Of a DNA stretch of 64,000 nt, positions 10,678-21,132 are shown in pieces. Source of the DNA: Tricholoma matsutake (lineage: Eukaryota; Basidiomycota; Agaricomycetes; Agaricales; Tricholomataceae); NCBI GenBank assembly GCA_026075535.2, contig AP026539.1, positions 1,798,001-1,862,000 of the forward strand, given 5' to 3'. The translations under genes and the position numbers were made by a program. Numbering within the stretch: position 1 is the first letter of the stretch; each line of letters begins with the position of its first letter. A model generated the notes under the pieces. The model was not told the origin of the DNA and searched no databases. It worked only from the letters and a program-made list of their open reading frames with translations.

Positions 10678-12022
10678 CAGCCCAACCCATTTGAAGGATT
10701 TTCAATTAGGTTTGAAGCTGTTGCAGGCAATCAATGCAGAACACTCTGAAAATACTGTGTAACTGGGAAAACCTGCTTTGCAGTACTGTATCACTCAAAT
10801 CTCTACCTGTCACCCTGGGAATCTGTTTATCAGGAAACTGCAAGGAAGCATTCGATGACGGGAACATCATGTCCATGTTCAGCTCACTCAAGATGTACAG
10901 GGTCTCCAGAATGCTCAATTGCCTGCATATGAAGGTTATGTCCCAATGCATCCACCTTGTGTGATGCCCCAGTTTCCCAAATCTTACTCACCTCCACCTC
11001 ACTGTTGAGGAACAAGAGCGATCATTCCACAAAGGAAGAGTCAATCCTCCATCCTCTGTTTTTGTAATTCATGCTCCTCAACTTGAGCATCTTCACTTTG
11101 ACACAAACACCATACACTCCATACATGTTGCAGAGCTACAAGTGCTACAAAAGTTGGAGTTGAATTTTGTGACGTCTGTAATTTTAATGGAGACTATGCA
11201 AAGTGTCTTATGGGGTTAGAGTGGCCATCTTCACAAACTTCTCTGGCATTTCCCAAACCCTTACATACTTGGAATTGTGGTGCAAATCAAGCTACTTCCA
11301 TGGGATTTGTACATTCATCTTTCCCAACCTCATTCCTTTCCTCCTTCACATCTCAGGGTGTTTTCATATCAGCACCTCCCCTCCTGAGATACAGATACTT
11401 GCATCTCTCTTGGAACATGCCCAGTTTGACCTTGGTGACTCAAGATATATAGATTTCACACAGAGCACATTTGGATCCCATTTAAAGTGTTTAATTTTTA
11501 AAACTCCATCATGTGGCCGGTCAGCCCTCAAGACCCCTGCATTGTATTCTGCACACACCGTGGCTTGGACCCATCACAATTTTCTTGTAGACTGCCCACT
11601 GCTCAAAGAAGTGATAATTGGTGTACACATGCTCAATGCGACATCTCAGGACAACCATCACATTCACTGGCCAATGGTGAAAAAGATGACCCTTGTACTC
11701 GAGCCAGGCATTGCAGAATTCATCACCCAGCTGCAGCTTTCTGCAATTGAGCACATCTATCTGATTTTTTCTGACTGGATTACTCAACATGAACATGCAT
11801 CCACCATGCTTGATGAGTAGCAATGGCAAGCCAATGAATGGCACGGTAATGATATTGGATCTCCAGGATGCAGTGGACAGGCTTTTGGAGTGCTATGAAA
11901 AAGAGAAGACAATACTGGCTGGCAGATTTCCTGGATTAGTTTGCAAATGGGCTGGGTGTTGGGGCCCTGATCAAGAGAACTTTGACACAGTGGCAGGTAT
12001 AAGCAGCAGCTTTCTATGTTGA
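10678..12022 (+). pseudogene. F-box/LRR-like gene 1, 3' part
   Basis: The frame continues from 4686 (QPNPFEGFSIRFEA) to a stop near 10749, so the gene had further lesions or introns. The longest open part is 11203-11820: LTYLELWCKSS, then CPLLKEVIIGVHML, KMTLVLEPGIAEFI and AIEHIYLIFSDW, which pair one by one with YHPKLKEAVIAVHGMW, KLTVVLGPEISDFI and LQQLCIIYPRW of gene 2. A last conserved block, CYEKEKTILAGRFPGLV (11894 on), matches CYREKKEKFAWRFPNIV there. The two are clear paralogues. The repeated 'LKxLxLxxP' texture suggests a leucine-rich C-terminal half, typical of fungal F-box-like proteins. Confidence 0.6.
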
Positions 12023-12137
12023 GGTGCTACTATACATATCTTGTCAACCAATCTCGAATCCTTGTCAATTTGGTTTGTCAAATATTCAATACACTGTACT
12101 GCACATTGATTGTGTAACAACTCAGAGCATGAACCAT

Positions 12138-13257
12138 TGATGATGCTCAACCCAGAAACCCAAACAAAACCCACAAAATGGCTTCAGATGGTATAACACA
12201 AGTCAGAGGAAGGATGCGAGGCCCTCTAGGCATCACCTGTCAGATCGACCATCAAATAGCCATAAAAGGACTGCTTGTTGATGCAGTTTGAAGCTAAAAG
12301 AATGTGTTTTGAGGAGTTGGGATGATTTTTGAGGAGTTGTGATGATTTTTGAGATGTTGTGATGATTTTTGAGATGTCGCAATATTTTTTGAAGAGGTTT
12401 TGAGGAATTTTGAGTGCACAAATATGTTTGGATGCAAGATTGGGGGACTAGATGAGTAGTAGAAGCAAAGCAAAGGCAAATCGAGGGAAATGCGAGCGGA
12501 AATAGTGTAATGTGAGGAATTTTGAGGAATTTTGAGGAAGTTTAGTGTAAAACACCAAACTTCAGACTGAATAAGACTAAACTGAACCCTCAAATGACTG
12601 TGATCTGGGAGGAAGACAACGACTTTCTTGTTTTTCTTTGTATCTAGTACATTTTTTTATATAGAATAAAGAAAGTACCTAAAAAGGCTAGAGAACATGA
12701 GGCAAACATGTGGAAAACTTGAGGCAAAAGACAATATAAGTATATCAGAACAATAAAGCGAGCCTAGAAAGGGTGAATATAACACATGATAAAGAAATAA
12801 TAAGAAAGAATAGCTAAAACCAGACTGTCCTTGTTATAAATTGAATAAAAGATCGGAAACTGCTTCGAGCGGATTGTATGCATGCACATGCGGTCAAAAT
12901 GTGTTCAATATACTCGATATAGTGTCCCATGTGTCCAGCATGCATCTGAAGATCGTTCAAACAGGAAATACTGTGTCTGACAATGTTTTTTGAGGTTCGA
13001 TGTTTTTTGAAGATTTTCGAAGATTCTTTGGACTTTGTTCGTGGCTCGATATCAATGCGATATTGTTCGACAATGGTAGGGGATACGTCTGGCATGTATG
13101 CGATGATTATTCGGATAGCGATATAGCATCCGATGTCAATTTTTTGATGTTCGATGATTTTTGAAGTTGGTCGAGGAAATATCAGACTTGCTCGAAGGCC
13201 AATATTGCTGCGATATTGCTCGAAACTGGTTTGGAACCCATCAACAATGTTCTAAGT
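12138..13257 (+). repeat. R1: dispersed unclassified repeat
   Basis: It begins TGATGATGCTCAACCC and shares CAGAGGAAGG-TGCGAG-type blocks with R2 (42746 leftwards, minus strand) and R3 (63869 to the end). R2 and R1 also share a stretch around 'TTTTGCCTCA..TTCT..ACATGTTT' read on opposite strands. No ORF is present. Length 1.1-1.2 kb and absence of coding suggest a solo LTR or a non-autonomous element; the right boundary is approximate. A short tandem array (12301-12400) lies inside. Confidence 0.4.
12301..12400. repeat. Short tandem repeat, GTGATGATTTTTGAG units
   Basis: About four degenerate units of roughly 21 bases (variants of TTGTGATGATTTTTGAGGAG). Related words (ATGTTTTTTGAGG, GAAGATTTTCGAAG) recur at 12980-13060, so the whole repeat R1 is rich in this motif. 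Confidence 0.7.
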
Positions 13258-13354
13258 GTATATCCTGAGCTGTATGAAGGTCAGGGGAATTGTATTATGG
13301 CTGCCCAAGGCATACAAAGAATTTCGAGGTGTTGCAAAGAATTTCGAAGCATTC

Positions 13355-13465
13355 TCATGACTTTGTAGAGGTTTGTAGAGCTTCATAGAGCTTTGTATGG
13401 GTATGTAGAGCTTTGTAGAGGTCTGTAGAGCTTTGTAGAGGTCTGTAGAACTTTATAGAGCTTTG
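13355..13465. repeat. Short tandem repeat, GTAGAGCTTT/GTAGAGGTCT
   Basis: Roughly ten units of 10-11 bases alternating CTTTGTAGAG and GTCTGTAGAG, in front of the second F-box-like gene. No coding potential. Confidence 0.8.
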
Positions 13466-13689
13466 ACAATGATCATAGATGTGTTTTCTGAGCTTGAATG
13501 ACAAGGTGGACCTATCACCATTTCAGTACAGTCAAGATCATCAATCAGAGGTTCTGAACACCATCCACTGCCTACCTCTCTCAGAAGCAACAATGCAATG
13601 CTTCAGGACATGCCTATCACAGGGGAGGCAGGTTAAAGATAATGGTGTTGGAACATCACAGGAACTTCAAACTGACACATCTCCCCACC

Positions 13690-15288
13690 ATGCCCAGCCT
13701 CAATACGCTCCTACCATTTTCATCTGGCAGAGATCTATGCAATGAACTCTTTCATGAGATATTCAAACATTCCTTTGTTAGCACACCATCAGACAGGGTC
13801 ATCGACCCATCACAGTATGTTGACACCCTGAATTCACCAGAGCAACAGCAGTGGCTTGCACTACGCATGACATGTACAACATTCCATGACATTCTCATCC
13901 AACTCCCAAACCCTTTTCCAAAGGTCTCCATAATATTCAACACCAGGTTAGAGACTTACGAGGACACATTGCATCGACTGCATAGATGGGCAAAGCTATT
14001 GAACAGTCTGCTCGCAACCAGGATATTCAAGATATCCCTCAGGTTGACGTATGTGTGGCTCAGCCAGTATGCAGCCCATTCAGTTCAGGAGACATACAAT
14101 GTTTTCAAGCAGGGTTGTGCTTGCCATGCTTTAGATTCTCTTGATATTGGGCTTGCCTCAGGCTACAATTACACCACCCACTTCCCATCCAGTCTTCCCC
14201 ATCTCACTCGCCTTTCCATGAAAGTCAATGATGACAGCACTCATGGCCCAGATCCCCGCACCCCATCGTTATTGACTTTTCAAAGCTCACTTATTTGTCC
14301 ATCAAAAGCAATGCCCCACTGCTCAGCATGTGGTGAGCCCACCAGGACTACGTGGGTTGAGCCTCAATTTTATCCACATATGCTTCATGTCAATCGAAGG
14401 CAGCAATCTTACCAAAGCTCTTTCTGAAAGTGCTGGAATGTTTAGCCAATACCGATCCATGTGCAAACAGCTAACAACACTGGAGCTTTCTGTTCACTGC
14501 ATGTGGCTGAATGGAACCCACCAACTCAACTTCCCCAGCATGATCACAGTCTCCATTCGTATAGCAGGAATTTGTCATCACCAGGGCTCACAACTGCAAA
14601 TCAAGCCTTTGATGCCAAACATAGTCTCCACACAGTTTTTTGTTGTTGACACACACTTTATCTCATTCACAGAGAGCACCTTTTCAGCCACTCTAAAGAG
14701 ATTAGAGATATTTACACCAAGCCTCAAAGGGAACCCACTGGTGCATCTGGCACTCTCTGGTTCTGCACCATTTCAGGCAGTCTTTGCATGCATGCAGACT
14801 GCCTCATGTATCACCCCAAGCTCAAGGAAGCTGTCATTGCTGTGCATGGTATGTGGCTGACTTTGCACAGGGTCAGATGGCCCAAGCTTCTAAAGCTTAC
14901 TGTGGTTCTGGGACCGGAAATTTCAGACTTCATCTCTCAGATCAATTTACCATCTCTCCAGCAACTTTGTATCATTTATCCAAGATGGTGCAATGAACAG
15001 ATGCATTGGTCCATTTGTAAATGCCTGGAAGATGAAGAAGAAGGCACATCAGACTCAAACACAGGTTCATACGACAGCAAAGATGAGGATAGCATGCCCA
15101 CATCACCATATATTCCCAAACACAGTGTTGAAGTATGCTATAGAGAAAAGAAGGAAAAGTTTGCCTGGAGGTTCCCCAATATTGTGATTAGAAAGATTCT
15201 GAGTTACAATGTGCCCAATGTTGACAGTTTTGATGTTGTACCCTTGTCAACGGCTAGCTGGATGACAGATTTGGAACATATTTTGTAG
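13690..15288 (+). pseudogene. F-box/LRR-like gene 2
   Basis: I take ATG 13690 (MPSLNTLLPF) in a frame open since 13642. The F-box-like core is LCNELFHEIFKHSF, followed by QQQWLALRMTCTTFHDIL, the usual 'LRLVCRxFxxI' position after the F-box. Leucine-rich stretches follow (LDSLDIGLAS, LPHLTRLSMKV). The frame shifts near 14330 and back near 14790, giving SQYRSMCKQLTTLELSVHC and then YHPKLKEAVIAVHGMW, an acidic segment CLEDEEEGTSDSN and a conserved end RFPNIVIRKIL. Total about 530 codons, a normal size for this class. The two shifts could be decay or missed introns. Duplicate of gene 1; function unknown, probably a former SCF adaptor. Confidence 0.55.
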
Positions 15289-17212
15289 GGATGTAGACCA
15301 GTATCTACACTGTTGTTTGGACAGCAGCCTATCTATAGCAAAGATGTTTCATGTGTGACAGGATACTTGCAAGATGTATTGATGAAACATCAACCCTTTA
15401 TTTAGTACATAAGCATAACAGAAGGAGAGGAATTCCAAGTGGTGGAGGTCATGACAAAGTGAGATGAGAAATGAAGAGGTCTGTGCAGCTACTCCAGTAG
15501 CACATAGGGTGACGTGCCATGTTCAAGCCAACTGAGAATATCAGGAAGACGATAAATGACCACCCAAACATGGCATCAACAGGACACTGTATATTTAAAC
15601 ACTACTACAAGAGTACTAGGTGGGTGTGGAGATAACAATGACAAATTGGATGTTAGAAGACAGAACAGAACCAGAGCTGCCCTTATAAGTACCCAGCATG
15701 TAGCCAACAGACATGACAGAATTCAGGGGAATTTCACTTGCACCCTTCTTGTATAAGTGCCAAGATGATAAGGCTTTGAAATTGGTGTAAACATAAATGC
15801 CAGCCAGCCATTGTGAGTGTGGCCATCATACACAGGCACTGCAGAACACAAGAGAGTGAGGAGTCATTCAGATGAGGACAACACAAACAACTCACCAGGA
15901 TCATTGTATGAACAAGACGCAGCATAGACAGACTTGGCATTCAACATAACCAAAGGCAAAGAAACAGACTTGAGAACAGACTTGACTGGCAAAGCCAGGG
16001 CAGAGGCTAAAAGAACAAGTTGAGAACAAACCAAATATTGATAAGGAAAACATACTGGGTCACCAATTATCTCCTTTTCCCTCACCACACGTCACAAACC
16101 CCAAACCAAGGGAAGCCAGCAATGACATAAAAATCAAAGAGGTGACCCCAAGTAGATGCATCTCATCTCATATCCTGTTCTAAAGGCACAATGGTGACCT
16201 TGTGAACCAAGTAGGGTGAATGGTGGGGGCCACTCTCACAAGGCACCATGAGAAAACTCTCTGTGAGGGTTCCAGACATCACACAGATGGCTAGACATTT
16301 CTTATCCTTGATCCAAAGATGGTAGTTGTTGACATAGAGCAGCGCAGGGTCAACACAAGCAGTGTTGACATACTGCTCAGAAGAAGTGAAGAGCAGGGCC
16401 CGGAGGAAGCACCTACAGGAAAAAGTGTGTCAAAGAAAGAAGTATTGAGTCTTGAATATGAAAATGCACTGAACCTCTGACTTTGACATGTTGGTGCATG
16501 TCTCTGCAAAGGGTATGCACAGAGAGTCCACAGGACCCATAAACAGCTTGATTTCACATAGACACCTTGAGGAAGCAGGAAGTCAAAGTCTGAAAATTGA
16601 AGCATAAGCAAAATCATGCACAGGAGAGCAGGAAGACCTTGATAGGTCTTGACCAGCAATGGGTACTGACAAGACAACAGCATCACAGAAAACCCATCTT
16701 CTTCTTCCACTGCCTCAGCAACAGTATCAGCAAGCACAGCATCAGATCGAGGGGCAGCAACCCTGCACTACATCAGAATATGTAATAAACAAATGAGATA
16801 GTTAACTCCCAATTCCTTGTCAGAAGCCACCCACTCCACAACCTGTTTGCCTTCCTCAGATTCAGCAGCAGCAGCATCAACATCACACTCAGGACCGTCC
16901 TTGACACTACACACCCAACAAAACCATGAGTTCAAAGCACAGGAAATACAAGCACTACAATGCACAACATCAAATCCAATACCTTGCCCTTGCCTTTCAT
17001 ATCAGCAGAAATCAATCTGGTGCACCAGTCAGTTGCAAGCTCAGATGGAATAGAGTACAATGTGATGCACTGCGACACATCAGGAAGGTCATCATCCAAG
17101 TCAGTCAGTTCAGACAGGGTACACTCACCCTCAGAAGCAGGAGATAGACTAGAAACAACAAAGTAAGTACTGGAAACAAAGAGGATATGGAGCAATACAT
17201 ATGTAGAAGGCA
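15289..17212. other. No gene identified; decayed sequence
   Basis: Short frames occur on both strands. On the minus strand 16932-17213 reads an acidic segment (CTLSELTDLDDDLPDVSQC) and 16800-16900 another (ECDVDAAAAESEEGKQVVEW) separated by intron-like gaps, which may be a small decayed gene whose family I do not recognise. Nothing between 15300 and 15900 is convincing. Confidence 0.3.
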
Positions 17213-17542
17213 ATGCATGTAAGCTTTGTTGACCATATCATTTACTCTTTCAAAGATCCACTGTTCTCAGATTGGTATCAATCTCAGCAGGAACTCTTGT
17301 CAGCACTCTCTTTCACCAAGTTCATGGTCAAAGTCCATTGGTTGCCTACGCACCGACAGCAGGACCTGGCCCGGAAAGTACACTCCATGAACCAGAACAA
17401 GATGCCCTTCTCCGACTTCATTGACTCCCTGCACCAGGATAACCTGCCACTGAAGGGATCTCAGTTCCACCTTTCCCCTGCTCAACTATGCACCCAAACT
17501 GAATCAAATGTCCACATAGGTAAGCTACATTGTATCAAATGA
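17213..17542 (+). pseudogene. gag-like fragment
   Basis: Open for 109 codons: WYQSQQELLSALSFTKFMVK, then DLARKVHSMNQNKMPFSDFI and LPLKGSQFHLSPAQL. The 'Q.F..F...L......LKG' arrangement resembles gag-like capsid domains encoded beside basidiomycete transposons, but no protease or knuckle follows, so the assignment is tentative. It lies tail to tail with the KDZ gene. Confidence 0.35.
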
Positions 17543-17702
17543 TATGACCTATCAAACACATACATTGTATTGAATGATATGGGCTCGATGGATGCTGTCG
17601 AACTCACTATATAAAGTCACTATACTATATTAACCAATGACTACATTGTACACTGATTACTATACCTTACAATAGATATGCATTAGGAATGTAATACAGA
17701 CA

Positions 17703-20700
17703 TTAGTAATGTTTGAAATGCAATGGGCATGGGAGTGGCCACAGACACGGCACCAATCTGCTTTGGCAATGGTTATACATTTGGGAATGCAGGGCAATTT
17801 TGTTAACCAACTCCTGGACAGTGGCTTGTTCTTGTGTGCAAACTACCTTTCTTGGGGCTGCTCGAATAATGTGTGAATATTGAAGCGACTTGTCCACAAT
17901 GAGCTCCCACAGCCGATGCAGCAGTTGGCTTGCCTGATTCTTCCTGAGCTGAATCTCCACCTCTGCCAGAGGGCCATTAAATGGGAGGTATACTTGTTGC
18001 TCCTCAACTGGAATAGCATTTCTTCAGCTGGAAGATGTGAAGGCCCCAATGCTGTAGGTGTGTCTTCGTCTGAAGGGTCTAAGTCATCAGAGTTGTCAAC
18101 ATTGTAATGGCTGATTTGTGACAGAGCAATGTCATGGTCAGCAACATTGGCAGCATTTTGTAAATCTGTTAAGCTTTCCATGTGGGATGCAAGAGCTTCC
18201 CTTTCCCTTTCAACAGATTTCGTTTCAGAAACATTTGGTGATGTACCAATTCAGCAGACTTTGTCTCATAATTCAATCCTGGTGTACACCAACAATGGGT
18301 TGTGATATATGAGTATGTTAGGCAGTACTTACTGCATTTATTGAATGATGATTGCGAAATCAATCCACTCCTCAACCACAGATTGAACCAGTGCCGGTGC
18401 CACTCCTGTTGCCAATGCCAATGCCAATGCTGTTCCCACTCCCACTCCTGACCCCTGAGTGGCATAGATATCCATGGCCTTAACATCTGTCAGCCTGAGC
18501 GATTCTGCTGCAGTCACTTCATCCTCCCATCTTTGGACTGCCTGTTGACCAAATGCTGCTGTAAGGTCAGCATGTGCTTGCCAAGTTGCATGGAGAACTC
18601 AAGGGCTTGAGATTTTGCACACAGCATAGTGGTCATGCCAAGCATTTTCTTGTGATTTGAGTCCGTAGCATGATCGTCAAGCATTTCTGCCTGATGTGGC
18701 AATGTTGCTGTCCTCACTGTTGGGGAAATGGAATTCAGCGATGACCACAGGGACTCTAGTATTTCTCCTGCTACAATGCCAGAGCCTGGAATGAAAGATG
18801 GAGCATAGTGAAAAAAGCATTCATCCTTGTGACCATGTACATGCATAAGCCCAATGGCCTGGTCAATGGTGAGGTCAGCTGGAAGATGTGGACCAATGCA
18901 CTCCAGAAGGTAGATGATCTACTGGCAGACAATGTTGTAAATTAGCATTACTCCCTGTTGAGGGTCAACCCTGGTAGTCTTCAGTGCTTGAAGGAAAGCA
19001 AAGTCAATATTCTTTTGCTGTTCTCCCCAGAACAAGTCTACCAATGCATTGGGTGCATAACATCCATGTTGTGCACATGCAATGGCAGCTACTCCAGTCC
19101 TATCACATGCCTTCGATGCCAGAAAAGCATTCACAATGGCTACGAATTTATTTTTGCAAGGTGCCTTCTGCAAAAGGGGCACAGATCAGATCAGATCAGA
19201 TTGGGAGCGGGCATGGGAGCGGGGGTGGGTATGGCCACAGCCACAGCCACAGGAATGGCAGTGGCAGCAGCGAGGGAAGTGTACTTACTGTTAATCATTC
19301 TATGGCATCTTGGAGAAACTGCTTGTATTCAGCCTGATTTGGGGCCATCCCAGCTCCATCCCATAGCCATATATCAGTATCAGAGTTTTTCTGCCAAACA
19401 TGGTCAGCTTTGAAATTGCCATTGGCCACAAATATGCATTTAAAAACAAATTTAAGGTGTAATATCATTTCAGAGACCACTGCACAAAGCAGGTGTTTAA
19501 TCCCCCACCGGTTCTCATCGTCCTTTCAATTTTCCGGTATATTTATGCCTACTTGAGGACAAGCTGGACAGAAGTTGGCAAGTGATCCTGGTTCAGGTTT
19601 CAATGGATCATTTTGATTGTGACCATACCCAGCCCACTTCAATCTTTTCATCCAACACCATAAGCGGGACATGTGCCGAAGCTCATGGTAGAGGTTGACC
19701 ACTTCTGCAGGCCTCATTGGCAATGTGACGCACCAAATCAATTGGTAAAACTGGTAGCCTGATGCCTTCAACTCCAGATTACAGAGCCATAAATGATCCA
19801 GGACATGCATGGTGAAAAGAGTGCATATTTTGTTGAAACTGGTGGGTAGCAAGTTACTGCTTACCAAGTCCAAGGGAATTCTGTGCTCCCCTTGACACTG
19901 GCAGGTAACCATCACCAAGTGATGTATTCCATTTGTATGCACCACATGGATGTAACTGTTGTTCAAGGCATCGGCAGTGGGTGGTCTGAATGTAATATCA
20001 CCATCAGCATCGGGAGTGGGAGTGGCATTGGTCCTCATGCATTCAGCTGTTTCAGTAGCATTAGGCAAATATGGATCAAACCCATAGATGTCTTCATCAG
20101 CATGTTCAACTTCATGTGTGTCATTGCCATCAAAGAAGTCTTGTAGGCTATCATCAGCATATGTATCATGCACTTGAATTAGAAGCTCATCAAGGGAATC
20201 AAAAAATGCTTCATCGTCCCCCGCTTCATCTGCTGTTGCCATTGCCATTGCCACTCTTGACTCATCACACAGGGCCGATGCTGATTGATGTGATGAAGGC
20301 TGATGCTGATCATCACCTCCCCAATTGGCTGACTCTTGTTCTGCTTTATCCTTCATGTCCTTGAATGTTTCCAGATATTCCATTTGGAACTGAAGAGCAT
20401 TGCAAATCGGCTGATCTGTCTGGTGCTGAACTAAGAGGTATGTGCCAACCTCCCAAAACTCGGCCCTGCAAAAGTGCATGCCAGTCCAAGATTCAATGTG
20501 ATGGAAGGGATTTTGCTTGTGTGTTACCTGCATACATGTTCGGCAAAGCATTCTTCCTAGTGAACAATCAACACATCTCCAAATTGCCCATTTATTGAAT
20601 GAACAGTGGTTGCAAACCTGTTTGTCGATTGACCATGCCTGCCGAGACAGGGATGCTTGCAGCAGTTCATCTATTCGTCCAACAAACTCCAAGACATAGT

Positions 20701-21048
20701 CTCACTGCCTCTGTTATTTGTACATGAGCCTCGGTAAGTCAATCAATGTCAGAAACTGACCATGCCGATCTGTGGCCAAACCGGCTCATCGGCCACCTGA
20801 AGTTCTTGCATATCCCATTCTGGAGCAAGACCTGGATTGTCATGGATACCAGCTGAACTCAATTCATGACATTCTTCTGTAACCGGAGGCAAGGGAACCT
20901 TGATATGCTTTGTTTTTGGTCCATGTCTCATGTTGACCTCAACTTCCTTATGTGTGACTATATCCACCGCACCATCATCGTCCTCATGCAGGGTGGCATT
21001 GTTTTTTGATCATCTCTTTCGCTTGTAAGGAGCTCTTGTCAGGCTCAT
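17703..21048 (-). pseudogene. KDZ transposase (CxC2-like cysteine-cluster type), decayed
   Basis: Start ATG 21048-21046 (MSLTRAPYKRKR, a basic nuclear-localisation-like start). After an intron, 20692-19526 carries the cysteine cluster CNHCSFNKWAIWRCVDCS, MLCRTCMQVTH and HHIESWTG, then an acidic linker and FCPACPQVGINIPEN. An intron-spanning core follows (FKCIFVANGNFKADHVW, near 19430; CAQHGCYAPNALVDL, near 19090; MLIYNIVCQ, near 18925; HVHGHKDECFFHYAPSF and GEILESLWSSLN, 18846-18730). The C-terminus (LRKNQASQLLHRLWELIVDK) ends near 17703. KDZ enzymes normally read Y-D-I-x-C-Q where this copy has YNIVCQ. Stops at 21010 and 20702 are TGA at expected CGA; 19526 is TGA where NLPENW expects TGG. 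KDZ transposases move Dileera/Zisupton-type DNA elements. Confidence 0.88.
18390..20260. repeat. Degenerate hexanucleotide tracts inside the KDZ gene
   Basis: Variable six-base arrays of the pattern RNTSCY: AATGCC/GTTCCC/ACTCCC at 18395-18450, the (GGGAGC, CCACAG) tract in the intron at 19195-19270, and (TTGCCA) at 20222-20256. The same kind of array recurs at 845-897, 21783-21830, 21985-22020, 22735-22785 and 24030-24310. Confidence 0.55.
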
Positions 21049-21132
21049 GATGATTGGGGGGAATCAATTGTGTTGATGGGCTATTTATTGTACTATTGAC
21101 CTCGTGTTATCCTCGTGTGATCCTCATGCCAA

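Noticed and set aside
16291..16737. 148-codon minus-strand frame
   Set aside because: Hydrophobic, without motif, and overlapping intron-like breaks; not supported as a gene.
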